DNA from: Bog-473 sp963828505
Lineage (GTDB): Bacteria > Actinomycetota > Acidimicrobiia > Acidimicrobiales > RAAP-2
Direction of reading: 5' to 3'
Length of the DNA stretch: 64,000 bases
Assembly: GCA_963828505.1 (NCBI GenBank)
Contig: CAWHFM010000005.1
Location: 186,001 to 250,000 of the forward strand
In this document: in pieces, positions 55,000 to 63,020 of the stretch
How the letters are laid out: every line of letters starts with the position of its first letter
Position numbering within the stretch: position 1 is the first letter of the stretch
Notes under the pieces: model-generated
What the model was told of the DNA's origin: nothing
The model's input: only the letters and a program-made list of their open reading frames with translations
Database searches by the model: none
Made by a program: the position numbers and the translations under genes

Positions 55000-55192
55000 C
55001 GGCACCTGCCCCACCGCGTCGGCCAGGGTGGCGTCGAATCGACGACTTCGTCGACAAACCCGAGTGACATCGGACAAGGACCCGCCGCGGAGGAGGGCAC
55101 AGAGGTCCGGGGCGCGGGGAGCGCACTGACCGCGGACGCCTGCGCCGCGCCGAGGTCGAGTCTTTCAGGTCGAAGTAGTCAGCATCACGCTG

Positions 55193-55426
55193 ATGACCAC
55201 CGAGCGAGTCGACGTCGACGACGTCGTCACGACGATTTCGGACCGGTTTCCGTACCCGACCAGTGTCTTGTTGTTCAACCGGCCCGAGTACGCGCGGCTC
55301 ACCCTCGAATCCTTGCCGGGGCAGACGTTGCCGGTCGTCTCAGAACGCGTGACGCTGTCGATTGACGGCTACGCCGGGTCGAAGGACGAAACCGCGCCAG
55401 ACCTCTGTCCGACGCCATTTCGGTAG
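55193..55426 (+). pseudogene. Glycosyltransferase fragment (N-terminal)
   Basis: A 77-codon frame reads YPTSVLLFNRPEYARLTLESL and VTLSIDGYAGSKDE, the opening beta-strands of GT2-type sugar transferases (FNRPxY...TLESL...SIDGY). It stops where the catalytic DxD would follow, and no continuation is found in other frames. It looks like the stump of a truncated gene. Confidence 0.55.
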
Positions 55427-55517
55427 GTTGGCCGTCACCACCGCCCGTGCCTATGGCCGTTATATCGGGAAAGAAGGTGAGCATTTTATGCCCACCAGCA
55501 ACACCGACCTGGGCAGC

Positions 55518-56335
55518 TCAAGTCAGGACAGACTGCGGTCCGCCTAAGCTCACCCACCAGGTGCCGTACGAGTCGTCGTAGCCGGGGCAGATCCAGGCGC
55601 CCGGCTTGGCCGCGCTGCTGATCGTCGTCCCGGTGTGGCCGACCTTGCCGGCGAAGATGCAGCCGCCGGTTCCGTCTTCCCCGGCGGTCATGTCCATGGC
55701 CAGGCCCTTACCAGCCTGAAGCCAGGTGCCCCCGTCGGCGTCGTCGTCGGTCGTCCAGACGTTGCCCGCCTCGTACGTGATCGTCCCGAGGTTGGAACCG
55801 CCGATGAACCAGTTGTACGTCCCCAGAACGAGGGAGGTGAGTGGCGACACGGCGGCACCCGCGGACCGAGCGAACGGGTTGCCGTGCGAGGCGGCCGCTG
55901 GGGCGCCTCCGGCCGGGACCGCCGACCATGTGCCAGTCGCTCCCGAGATGGAGCAGTCGAACTTCCCCCCGTCGACCGACGTGCCGCCGGCGCCGACCTT
56001 GGCCGCGAAGAGGCACCCGAAGCCGCCGTCGGATCCGCCGGTCGTGTCCATCGTGAACGCCTTCCCGCCCTGGACCCATTCGCCCGTGTCGCCGTCGAAG
56101 GAGCTCGACCAGGTGTTGCTCGACGCGAACGTGATGGTGCCGGCGAGGCTGCCGTTGACGACCCAGTCGTACATTCCCGGGACGAGGGTGTGAGCGGGTT
56201 GAAGCGCAGGTCCCGCATGCCGGAACGCGCTCGGTGCGCCCGCGCCAGCTACGCCGGCACCGAGGCCGACGGCACCGGCCAGGCACAGCGCGGCCCCCCG
56301 GCCGCCATCGCCGACCATTTCTTCAGACCGGCCAC
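55518..56335 (-). CDS. Secreted protein with two internal repeats, frameshifted signal peptide
   Basis: The main frame encodes two copies of a domain of about 85 residues, each with a V/F-x-G-x-LGTI pattern, a GCxFAAKVG / GCIFAGKVG core and a Trp-rich end, separated by an Ala/Pro-rich linker. AGGAGG lies 6 nt before GTG 56335, whose frame gives MAGLKKWSAMAAGG; a one-base shift in a six-C run (56294-56299) joins it to ALCLAGAVGLGAGVAGAGAPS, making a typical signal peptide. Without the shift translation could begin at ATG 56318. The repeat domain is not recognised; each copy has paired Cys. Confidence 0.65.
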
Positions 56336-56987
56336 GCTCAGCCTCCTATTCGGTACGGCGTTGAGCAGCTGAACCAAGCACCGCCTACCGCCGTTGCTTG
56401 TATTGTCTCGGCCACTGTTGCGACCCGTGGCAAACGGCGCTTGCGGAAATGCCGGGCGGCACGACATCGAGCGGGACCGTGGCGCCCGATCGCGCTTGGG
56501 TGGTCGGCACTGGGGCCATGCCTCCGGACCGTTCAAAGGACTCTCGGTCGGCGAGCAGCACGTGCGATCGCCGTACTCCTCACGGGTGCGGCCTGGAAGA
56601 TTCGAACCGGAACCGTCGGATGAACGACACGTCTGGCCACGTTGACGTGCAAGGAGCTCGGCCTCGTGGCGGGTGGCCGCCACCGAAGCCGGCGCAGAAC
56701 GACCGTATCGGCTCGAATCTGCTGCCGTCGCGCGCTTGGTCGATTCAGCTCTCGGGGCCGTTGTGCACCACCGGGTTGGACCCGCGAATCGGAGCCAGCG
56801 TGCCTTCGGAGTTTCGCGTCACGCGGTGCTCTGGACGATCGGGCTCGAGTCGAACTCGTGTCGAGAGCATCGCTGAAGGCATGCTGCGAATTGGCTCACC
56901 GATGAACCAATTCGCAGTAGCTCGACCCTCATGCAACGCCGAGAACCTCGGCCGGAGACACCCCGGCCATGGCCGAAGAACCCGTCC
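56336..56987. other. Barren 652-bp stretch, no gene recognised
   Basis: No frame here has a recognisable domain or a good ribosome site; the open frames are Arg- and Ser-rich shadows. TTCGAACC-like words occur but do not fold as tRNA. The stretch holds the hairpin at 56884-56917. With the glycosyltransferase stump nearby it may be the remains of decayed genes. Confidence 0.5.
56884..56917 (-). terminator. Perfect 11-bp hairpin downstream of thiE
   Basis: CTGCGAATTGG and CCAATTCGCAG are exact complements around a 12-base loop, about 70 bp after the thiE stop. There is no T tract, so it would be one of the U-less terminators often proposed in actinobacteria; a recombination remnant is the alternative. 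Confidence 0.4.
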
Positions 56988-57629
56988 TCATCGCTCCGAC
57001 GTGACGCAGCGATCGATCGCGACACGCAGAGCTGCGGCCGCGGCCCGAGCGTCCGCCGCCTGCGTGAGGTAGCGCACGACCACGAAGTGCGCGACACCGG
57101 CGGCCCACAGCACCGGCACCCGCTCTGGTGTCACGCCTCCGGTCACGAAGACGGGGACAGGTGAGCGTGCGCTGGCCAGGCTGACGTAGTCGAGGCCGAC
57201 TCCGACCCGCCCCGGCTTGGTCGGGGTCGCCTCCACCGGCCCGGCCGAGATGTAGGTCACGTCCTCACCGGCCGCCGCGGCCAAGTCCGCCGGTGCGTGG
57301 GTCGAGAGGCCGACGATGGCGTCCGGGCCGAGGATCCGGCGCGCCAGGGCAACCGGCGCGTCGTCCTGGCCGACGTGCACCCCGTCGGCCCCCGCTTCGA
57401 GCGCCAGGTCGGGCCGGTCGTTGAGGACGAACGGGACGCCGTGGTCGCGGCACACCCGGCCGAGCAGCCGGGCCCGGGCCAGAAGGGGGCGCGCCTCGAG
57501 GTGCTTGTCGCGCAGCTGCACGACGTCCACTCCGCCCTGAATGCAGGCCGCGGCGAAGTGCTCGAGGTCGTCGCGGTCCGGGGTGCAGAGGTAGAGGCGC
57601 CGCCCGGCGATGGCCTCTCCCGGGTTCAC
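56988..57629 (-). CDS. thiE: Thiamine-phosphate synthase (ThiE)
   Basis: ThiE joins the pyrimidine and thiazole halves of thiamine. The 213-aa TIM-barrel protein has LYLCTPDRDD, VVQLRDKH, NDRPDLALEAGADGVHVGQDD and the substrate loop TPTKPGRVGVGLD, all family signatures. The GTG overlaps the stop of the HhH-GPD gene (GTGA), so the two are coupled. No other thi gene or TPP riboswitch is seen nearby. Confidence 0.94.
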   Translation of the reverse strand: MNPGEAIAGRRLYLCTPDRDDLEHFAAACIQGGVDVVQLRDKHLEARPLLARARLLGRVCRDHGVPFVLNDRPDLALEAGADGVHVGQDDAPVALARRILGPDAIVGLSTHAPADLAAAAGEDVTYISAGPVEATPTKPGRVGVGLDYVSLASARSPVPVFVTGGVTPERVPVLWAAGVAHFVVVRYLTQAADARAAAAALRVAIDRCVTSER

Positions 57630-58273
57630 GCCTTGGTGCCGGCCCTGGTCCTTGACTTGGTCGAACCCTTGCTCCTGGCCGCACTCGCCGGCCCGTCCGC
57701 CGCCGCGGCCTCGGCCTTCTTCGCCTTCTTGGCCGCCCGGACTCGGGCCAGGCTCTCTGCGTCGCGGATGTCCGCCACGGAGAGGTAGGTGCCGGGGTCG
57801 CCGAAGGGCGTGCTGGCCTCTTGCCACCCGTCGGGACGCACGGCCAGCTGCTTGCCCAGCAGGGCGACGAAGATCCGGGCCTTCTGCTCGCCGAATCCCG
57901 GCAGCGCACGGACCCGAGCGAACAGCTCGGACCCTGTCGCCGCGCCCTTCCACACCCGGTCCGCCTTGCCCCCGTAGTCCTCGGCCACGACGCGGCACAC
58001 CTCCTGGACCCGGGTTGCCATCGACGCCGGGTAGCGGTGGAGCGCCGGCCGGGCGCGGAAGGCCTCGGCCAGCTCGTCTGGATCCATCGCCGCGATGGCC
58101 GCCGGGTCCAGGCGGCCTCCGAGGCGCCGGGCCAGCTCGGCCGGGGACGAGAACGCTTTCTCCAGCGGGACCTGTTGGTCGAGCACCATGCCGATCAGGA
58201 GGGCCAACGGGTCCCGGCTCAGCGCGGCGTCCGATTCGGGGTCACCGCTCAGGTGCAGGTCGACACGTGCCAT
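57626..58273 (-). CDS. Uncharacterised HhH-GPD family protein
   Basis: The 215-aa protein matches an actinobacterial HhH-GPD-related family (TIGR03252-like): LLIGMVLDQQVPLEKAF, a central helical part and LPGFGEQKARIFVALLGKQL as helix-hairpin-helix. The catalytic Asp and Fe-S cysteines of classical base-excision glycosylases are not evident. The last 45 residues are a Lys/Ala-rich tail likely to bind DNA. It is coupled to thiE. Confidence 0.85.
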   Translation of the reverse strand: MARVDLHLSGDPESDAALSRDPLALLIGMVLDQQVPLEKAFSSPAELARRLGGRLDPAAIAAMDPDELAEAFRARPALHRYPASMATRVQEVCRVVAEDYGGKADRVWKGAATGSELFARVRALPGFGEQKARIFVALLGKQLAVRPDGWQEASTPFGDPGTYLSVADIRDAESLARVRAAKKAKKAEAAAADGPASAARSKGSTKSRTRAGTKA

Positions 58274-58345
58274 GGCGAGATCTTCTCATGGAGCCGTGCC
58301 GGCAAGAAACGTGCCCCCGAGGGCGCGGCAGGGCAGACTCGGTCC

Positions 58346-58798
58346 ATGCACATCCCGGCCAAGGTGGACTACGGCATCCGCGCGCTCCTCGCCCTGGCTG
58401 CCGCAGGCACGCCGCAGACCGCCGAATCCCTGGCGGAGCAACAGGGGCTCCCGCCCCGGTTCCTGGGCGCCATCCTGGCCGACCTGCGCAGGGCCGGCGT
58501 GGTGGCCAGCCAACGGGGAGCCGAGGGCGGCTACCGGCTGGCCCGCGACCCGAGCGACATCACCATCGCCGACGTCATCCGCGCCCTCGACGGCCCGCTG
58601 GCCGAAGTGCGCGGGTACCGGCCCGAGGCCACGACGTACGACGGCGCCGCGGAGCACCTCCAGCAGATCTGGGTTGCCGTGCGGGCCAGCCTGCGCTCGG
58701 TGCTCGAGAAGGTGTCGCTCACCGACGTGATCACCGGCCGATTCCCCGCGCACGTCCAGCGAATGGTGACCGATCCCGATGCGTGGGTCGCCCACTGA
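58346..58798 (+). CDS. Rrf2-family transcriptional regulator
   Basis: The 150-aa protein has the Rrf2 winged helix (MHIPAKVDYGIRALLALAAAG, then LPPRFLGAILADLRRAGVV and RGAEGGYRLARDP) and the long dimerisation helix. No cysteine is present, so it cannot hold an Fe-S cluster as IscR or NsrR do; it may sense a metabolite as CymR does. CAGACT ends 6 nt before the ATG. The DinB-fold gene overlaps its end by 20 bases. Confidence 0.88.
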   Translation: MHIPAKVDYGIRALLALAAAGTPQTAESLAEQQGLPPRFLGAILADLRRAGVVASQRGAEGGYRLARDPSDITIADVIRALDGPLAEVRGYRPEATTYDGAAEHLQQIWVAVRASLRSVLEKVSLTDVITGRFPAHVQRMVTDPDAWVAH

Positions 58799-59585
58799 CG
58801 CCACGGTCGCGGTCTCCGCGGCCGACTATCTGTGGTTCGCCGACCTGGCCCTCGACATCATGTCCGCCATCGTCGAGGAACTCGGCGACGAGTTGGCCAA
58901 CCGCCGCCCTGACCTTCCGGGAGCCAACTCGCCCTTCGCCATCTTGACCCACTGCCTCGGCGTCATGGAGTTCTGGGGCGGAGCGACGGTGGCCGGACGC
59001 ACTATCGAGCGGGACCGAGCGGCCGAGTTCACGGCGACCGGCCCGGTGGCGGAGATGGTCGGACGCGTGGCCGAGGCGGGCGGCCGGCTCCGCCGGGACC
59101 TGTCCGACCTCGACTCGGTGGAAGCGCCTTCGAACACCCGGCGCAAACCCGACGAACTCGTCCCGTACACCGAGACGAAGGGCGCAGTGCTGCTCCACGT
59201 GCTCGAGGAGCTGTTCCAGCATTGCGGACAGATGGAGCTCACCCGCGACATCCTCGTGGCGGAGGCCGAAGCCGACGAGCGGGTGCCGATCGCCTGCTCG
59301 CTCGATGACGAGGGGTTGGCCGAACGCCGGGCGGAGTGGCACGCTCTCGTCGGTTCGCCGGCCGTGGTCGGGATGGAGTCCGGCCCGACCGAGGTCCGCC
59401 TCCGCCTCGCCGGCAGCGACGCCGCGCTGGCCGCGGCGGCCTCGCTCGGGCAGCGCGAAAGGAAGTGTTGCCCCTTCTTCGACGTGGCCGTCGAGCTCGA
59501 CGGGCGGCATCGCACCCTGCGCCTGGCCGTGCCTGAGGGCGCGGAGGAGGTGTTGGCCGCCTTCGTGGCGGCGATCACACCTTGA
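58779..59585 (+). CDS. DinB-fold protein fused to a CCPFF domain
   Basis: Residues 1-165 form a DinB/mycothiol-dependent-type four-helix domain with the metal-binding His pattern (ILTHCLGVMEFW and ELFQHCGQME). Residues 170-268 are a small alpha/beta domain with ERRAEWHAL and QRERKCCPFFDVAVEL, a motif seen in proteins of mercury and thiol stress. The start overlaps the Rrf2 gene, which may regulate it. Thiol-transfer to a toxic electrophile or metal is a plausible role, by inference only. The end overlaps aceE by 11 bases. Confidence 0.75.
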   Translation: MRGSPTDATVAVSAADYLWFADLALDIMSAIVEELGDELANRRPDLPGANSPFAILTHCLGVMEFWGGATVAGRTIERDRAAEFTATGPVAEMVGRVAEAGGRLRRDLSDLDSVEAPSNTRRKPDELVPYTETKGAVLLHVLEELFQHCGQMELTRDILVAEAEADERVPIACSLDDEGLAERRAEWHALVGSPAVVGMESGPTEVRLRLAGSDAALAAAASLGQRERKCCPFFDVAVELDGRHRTLRLAVPEGAEEVLAAFVAAITP

Positions 59586-62283
59586 AGGGCGGCACCTCCG
59601 CCGGCTGCAGACCCAGATCGTCGATGGCCTTGGCCACGAGCGCCGGTTCGACCCTTCCACCCAGCGCAAGCTGCTGGAGCACGGCGACGACGAGGTGGGG
59701 CGCGTCGACCTCGAAATGGGTCCGCAGCGCCTCTCTGGCGTCGGAGCGGCCGAATCCGTCGGTGCCGAGCGAGGCGTAGGGCCGCTCGACGAAGCGCGAC
59801 ACCTGATCCGGCACGGCGCGCATGTAGTCGGTGATGGCGACGACGGGGTCGGGCCCCGTCCCGAGGGCGGAGGTCACGAGGGCCACCTGCGGCGGGGCGT
59901 CGGGGTGCAGCCGGTTCGAGCGCTCCACCTCGAGGGCGTCGGTTCGCAGCCGTGTCCACGACGTGACGGCCCAGGTGTCCGCGGCCACCCCGTACCGCTC
60001 GGCCAACACCTCCTGCGCCTCCGTGGCCACCCTCCACATCGGGCCCGAGAAGCACAGCGACGCCCGCAACGCGCCGTTCCCACGCAGCTTCGGCGCGGAC
60101 GAGAAGCGGTAGAGGCCCTCGACGATCCCCTTTCGCACGGCCTCCGCCTCGTCCGCCGGCAGCGGCGGCATCGGGTAGGTCTCGTTGTAGAGGGTGAGAT
60201 ACCAGAAGCGGTCCCGCGGAGCCGGCCCGAGCATCTCGGCGATGGCCGCCTCCATGATGACGGCCACCTCGTAGGCGAAGGAGGCGTCGTAGACCATGGC
60301 GGCCGGATTGGTCGAGGCGAGCAGGGGCGACTGCCCGTCGTCGTGCTGGAGTCCTTCTCCCATGAGCGTCGTCCGCCCCGCCGTGCAGCCGGCCAGGATG
60401 CCTCGGCCGCGCATGTCACCGAGCTGCCACAGCAGATCGCCCACGCGCTGGAATCCGAACATCGAATAGAAGAGGTACACGGGCACCATGGGCCGGCCCC
60501 AGGTGGCGTAGGCCGTCGCCAGCGCAATGAACGACGACAGCGCGCCGGCTTCGGTGATCCCCTCTTCGAGCACCTGGCCCGACGAGCTCTCGGCGTAGTG
60601 GAGGGGCAGGTCGGCGTCGACCGGCACGTAGTTCTGACCTCCGGGCGCGTAGATCTTCGCCTCCGCGATGATCGCCTCGAGCCCGAAGGTGCGCGCCTCG
60701 TCCGAGACGATGGGCGTGACGAGCGATCCGATTGTCGGGTCGCGCACCAGGTTGCGCAGCATGCGGGCGAACGCCATCGTCGTGGACACGGCCTGCTTGC
60801 CCGAACCCGCCGCGAACTCCTCGAACACCTTGGCGCCGGGGCGCATCGGCGGGGCGGGACGCACCACCCGGACCGGTAGCGGGCCGTCGAGGACACGGCC
60901 CCGGGCGCGCATGTACTCCATGGCGTCGGATCCCTCGGCCGGGCGGACGTACGGCGGGTCACCCTCGAGGGCGGCGTCGGGGATGTCGTCGGTCAGGTAC
61001 AGGCGGTCGCGCAGGGCTCGTAGCTGAGCCTTCGTCATCTTCTTGATCTGGTGCGTGGCGTTGCGCGCCTCGATCTCGGGCCCGAGCGTCCACCCCTTGA
61101 TGGTCTTGGCCAGGATGGCGGTCGGCGCGCCGCGCTGTTCGGTGGCCAGCTTGTAGGCGGCGTAGAGCTTGCGGTAGTCGTGCCCGCCGCGGGGCAGCGA
61201 CACCAGTTCGTCGTCGCTGAGGTCTTCCACCATCTTGCGCAGCCGCGGGTCGGGACCGAAGAAGTGCTCCCGGATGTAGGCCCCCGACTCGGTGGCCAGC
61301 TTCTGGTACTCGCCGTCGACCGTCGTGTTCATCCGGTCGAGCAACACTCCGTCGATGTCCTTGGCCAAGAGCGCGTCCCAGCGCGAGCCCCAGATGACCT
61401 TGATCACGTTCCACCCGGCGCCGCGGAAGAGTGCCTCGAGCTCCTGGATGATCTTGCCGTTGCCCCGCACCGGGCCGTCGAGGCGCTGGAGGTTGCAGTT
61501 GACGACGAAGATCAGGTTGTCGAGGTGCTCGCGGCCGGCCACCCCGAGACCGCCGATGGACTCGGGCTCGTCCATCTCCCCGTCGCCGACGAAGCACCAG
61601 ACGCGGCTGGCGCTGGTGTCGACCAGGCGGCGCAGATGGAGATAGCGGTTCACGTGGGCCTGGTAGATGGCGGTGATAGGGCCTAGGCCCATCGATACCG
61701 TCGGGAACTCCCAGAATTCGGGCAGGGTCCGTGGGTGGGGGTAGCTGGGCAGCCCCCCTCCCGACGCATCCTGTCTAAAGCGGTCCAGCTGCTCCTCGGT
61801 CAGGCGCCCCTCGACGAAGGCCCGCGCGTAAATCCCGGGTGACGCGTGCCCCTGGAAGTAGACCTGGTCCCCGAAGCCGCCGTCGGCCTTGCCGCGGAAG
61901 AAGTGGTTGAACCCGACCTCGTAGAGGGCGGCCGAACTGGCGTAGGTCGAGAGGTGGCCGCCGATGCCCTCCGAGCGGGTGTTGGCCCGCACCACCATGG
62001 CCGCGGCGTTCCAGCGGATGTAGGCGCGGATCCGGCGCTCCTGGTACTCGTCGCCGGGGAACCACGGTTCGGCGTCGGCCGGGATGGTGTTGACGTAGGG
62101 CGTCGACACCATGGCGGGAAAGTCGACCTGTTTGGTGCGCGCCCGCTCGAGCAGCTTCATCAACAGATAGCGCGCCCGGGCCCGGCCCCGGGCGTCGACG
62201 ACGGCGTCGAAGGAGTCGATCCACTCCTTGGTCTCGCCCGGGTCGGTGTCGGGGACTTGGTGACTGATCCCGTCGAACAGCAT
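59575..62283 (-). CDS. aceE: Pyruvate dehydrogenase E1 component, homodimeric (AceE)
   Basis: AceE is the thiamine-diphosphate-dependent E1 that feeds acetyl groups to lipoyl-E2. The 902-aa protein has the full homodimeric length, the N-terminal PDTDPGETKEWIDSFD, the TPP motif VGDGEMDEPESIGGL and the C-terminal transketolase-type domain. The ATG at 62283 is chosen because TACCGT ends 7 nt upstream; an ATG at 62316 would add 11 residues. lpd (E3) lies 0.7 kb away, divergent; no E2 gene is in the window. Confidence 0.95.
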   Translation of the reverse strand: MLFDGISHQVPDTDPGETKEWIDSFDAVVDARGRARARYLLMKLLERARTKQVDFPAMVSTPYVNTIPADAEPWFPGDEYQERRIRAYIRWNAAAMVVRANTRSEGIGGHLSTYASSAALYEVGFNHFFRGKADGGFGDQVYFQGHASPGIYARAFVEGRLTEEQLDRFRQDASGGGLPSYPHPRTLPEFWEFPTVSMGLGPITAIYQAHVNRYLHLRRLVDTSASRVWCFVGDGEMDEPESIGGLGVAGREHLDNLIFVVNCNLQRLDGPVRGNGKIIQELEALFRGAGWNVIKVIWGSRWDALLAKDIDGVLLDRMNTTVDGEYQKLATESGAYIREHFFGPDPRLRKMVEDLSDDELVSLPRGGHDYRKLYAAYKLATEQRGAPTAILAKTIKGWTLGPEIEARNATHQIKKMTKAQLRALRDRLYLTDDIPDAALEGDPPYVRPAEGSDAMEYMRARGRVLDGPLPVRVVRPAPPMRPGAKVFEEFAAGSGKQAVSTTMAFARMLRNLVRDPTIGSLVTPIVSDEARTFGLEAIIAEAKIYAPGGQNYVPVDADLPLHYAESSSGQVLEEGITEAGALSSFIALATAYATWGRPMVPVYLFYSMFGFQRVGDLLWQLGDMRGRGILAGCTAGRTTLMGEGLQHDDGQSPLLASTNPAAMVYDASFAYEVAVIMEAAIAEMLGPAPRDRFWYLTLYNETYPMPPLPADEAEAVRKGIVEGLYRFSSAPKLRGNGALRASLCFSGPMWRVATEAQEVLAERYGVAADTWAVTSWTRLRTDALEVERSNRLHPDAPPQVALVTSALGTGPDPVVAITDYMRAVPDQVSRFVERPYASLGTDGFGRSDAREALRTHFEVDAPHLVVAVLQQLALGGRVEPALVAKAIDDLGLQPAEVPPFKV

Positions 62284-62394
62284 CACCTCAACGGTACCGG
62301 CCGGTTCGGCCACCATGAACGCCGCCGCCAGGTGTTACACATTCGTCATGCACCTGAGCGACCGGGGACCGGTTCCTGACCCGCGGTTGCAGGA

Positions 62395-62868
62395 ATGAGC
62401 CCGACCACGGTCGTGTACACCGACGGGGCCTGCCGCGGCAACCCGGGTCCGGGCGGCTGGGCCTGGGCCGTCCCGGGCGGGCGCTTTGCCAGCGGCGCCG
62501 ACGGGCACACCACCAACCAGCGCATGGAGGTCACCGCCGTCCTCGAGGCACTCCGCGCTCTGACCGTCCCGGGAACGGCGAACGGGGAGACGGCCGGCGC
62601 CATCGAAGTGGTGAGCGACTCGACCTACGTCGTCAAGTGCTTCACCGACCGGTGGTGGCAGGGATGGCGGCGGCGCAATTGGAAGAACTCGCAGAACAAA
62701 CCGGTGGCCAACCGCGACCTGTGGGAGCCCCTGCTGGAGCTCGCCCTCTCGCCCGACGTCGCCGTGACGTTCCGCTGGGTCAAGGGCCACTCGGGCGACA
62801 CGTGGAACGACCGGGTCGACGAGCTCGCCACGCTTGCCGCGGACGCCGGGCGCGGGACGAGCGGGTAG
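62395..62868 (+). CDS. rnhA: Ribonuclease HI
   Basis: RNase HI cuts the RNA strand of RNA-DNA hybrids. The 157-aa protein has the catalytic acids D10 (VYTDGACRGNPGPGG), E45 (NQRMEVTAV), D75 (VVSDSTYVV) and D142 (NDRVDELA), with H132 in WVKGHSGD. Length and order match E. coli RnhA closely, including the basic handle region WRRRNWKNSQNK. AGGA lies very close to the ATG. Confidence 0.96.
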   Translation: MSPTTVVYTDGACRGNPGPGGWAWAVPGGRFASGADGHTTNQRMEVTAVLEALRALTVPGTANGETAGAIEVVSDSTYVVKCFTDRWWQGWRRRNWKNSQNKPVANRDLWEPLLELALSPDVAVTFRWVKGHSGDTWNDRVDELATLAADAGRGTSG

Positions 62869-63020
62869 TCCTCAAGACCTGGACCCGCGGGACGAACGGT
62901 AGGCTGAACCAGAAGCACGCGCCGGGCGCGGGACCCAGCTCCCGGCCGGCGCGATCGGGACCATTCGAGACGGTCGAGCGCGCCGGCTCCGGTGCAACGT
63001 GCGAAGGAAGAGGACGGTCG
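62869..63020 (+). promoter_or_regulatory. lpd promoter and structured leader
   Basis: TAGGCT (62900-62905) is a plausible -10 box. The leader of about 110 nt contains CGCGCCGG (62918-62925) and CCGGCGCG (62946-62953), an 8-bp stem with an inner CGGGA/TCCCG pairing, and a GGAAGAGG ribosome site before the ATG at 63021. Confidence 0.45.

Noticed and set aside
56590..56620. TTCGAACC words resembling a tRNA T loop
   Set aside because: The flanking bases do not pair as a T stem and no acceptor or anticodon arm can be drawn on either strand.
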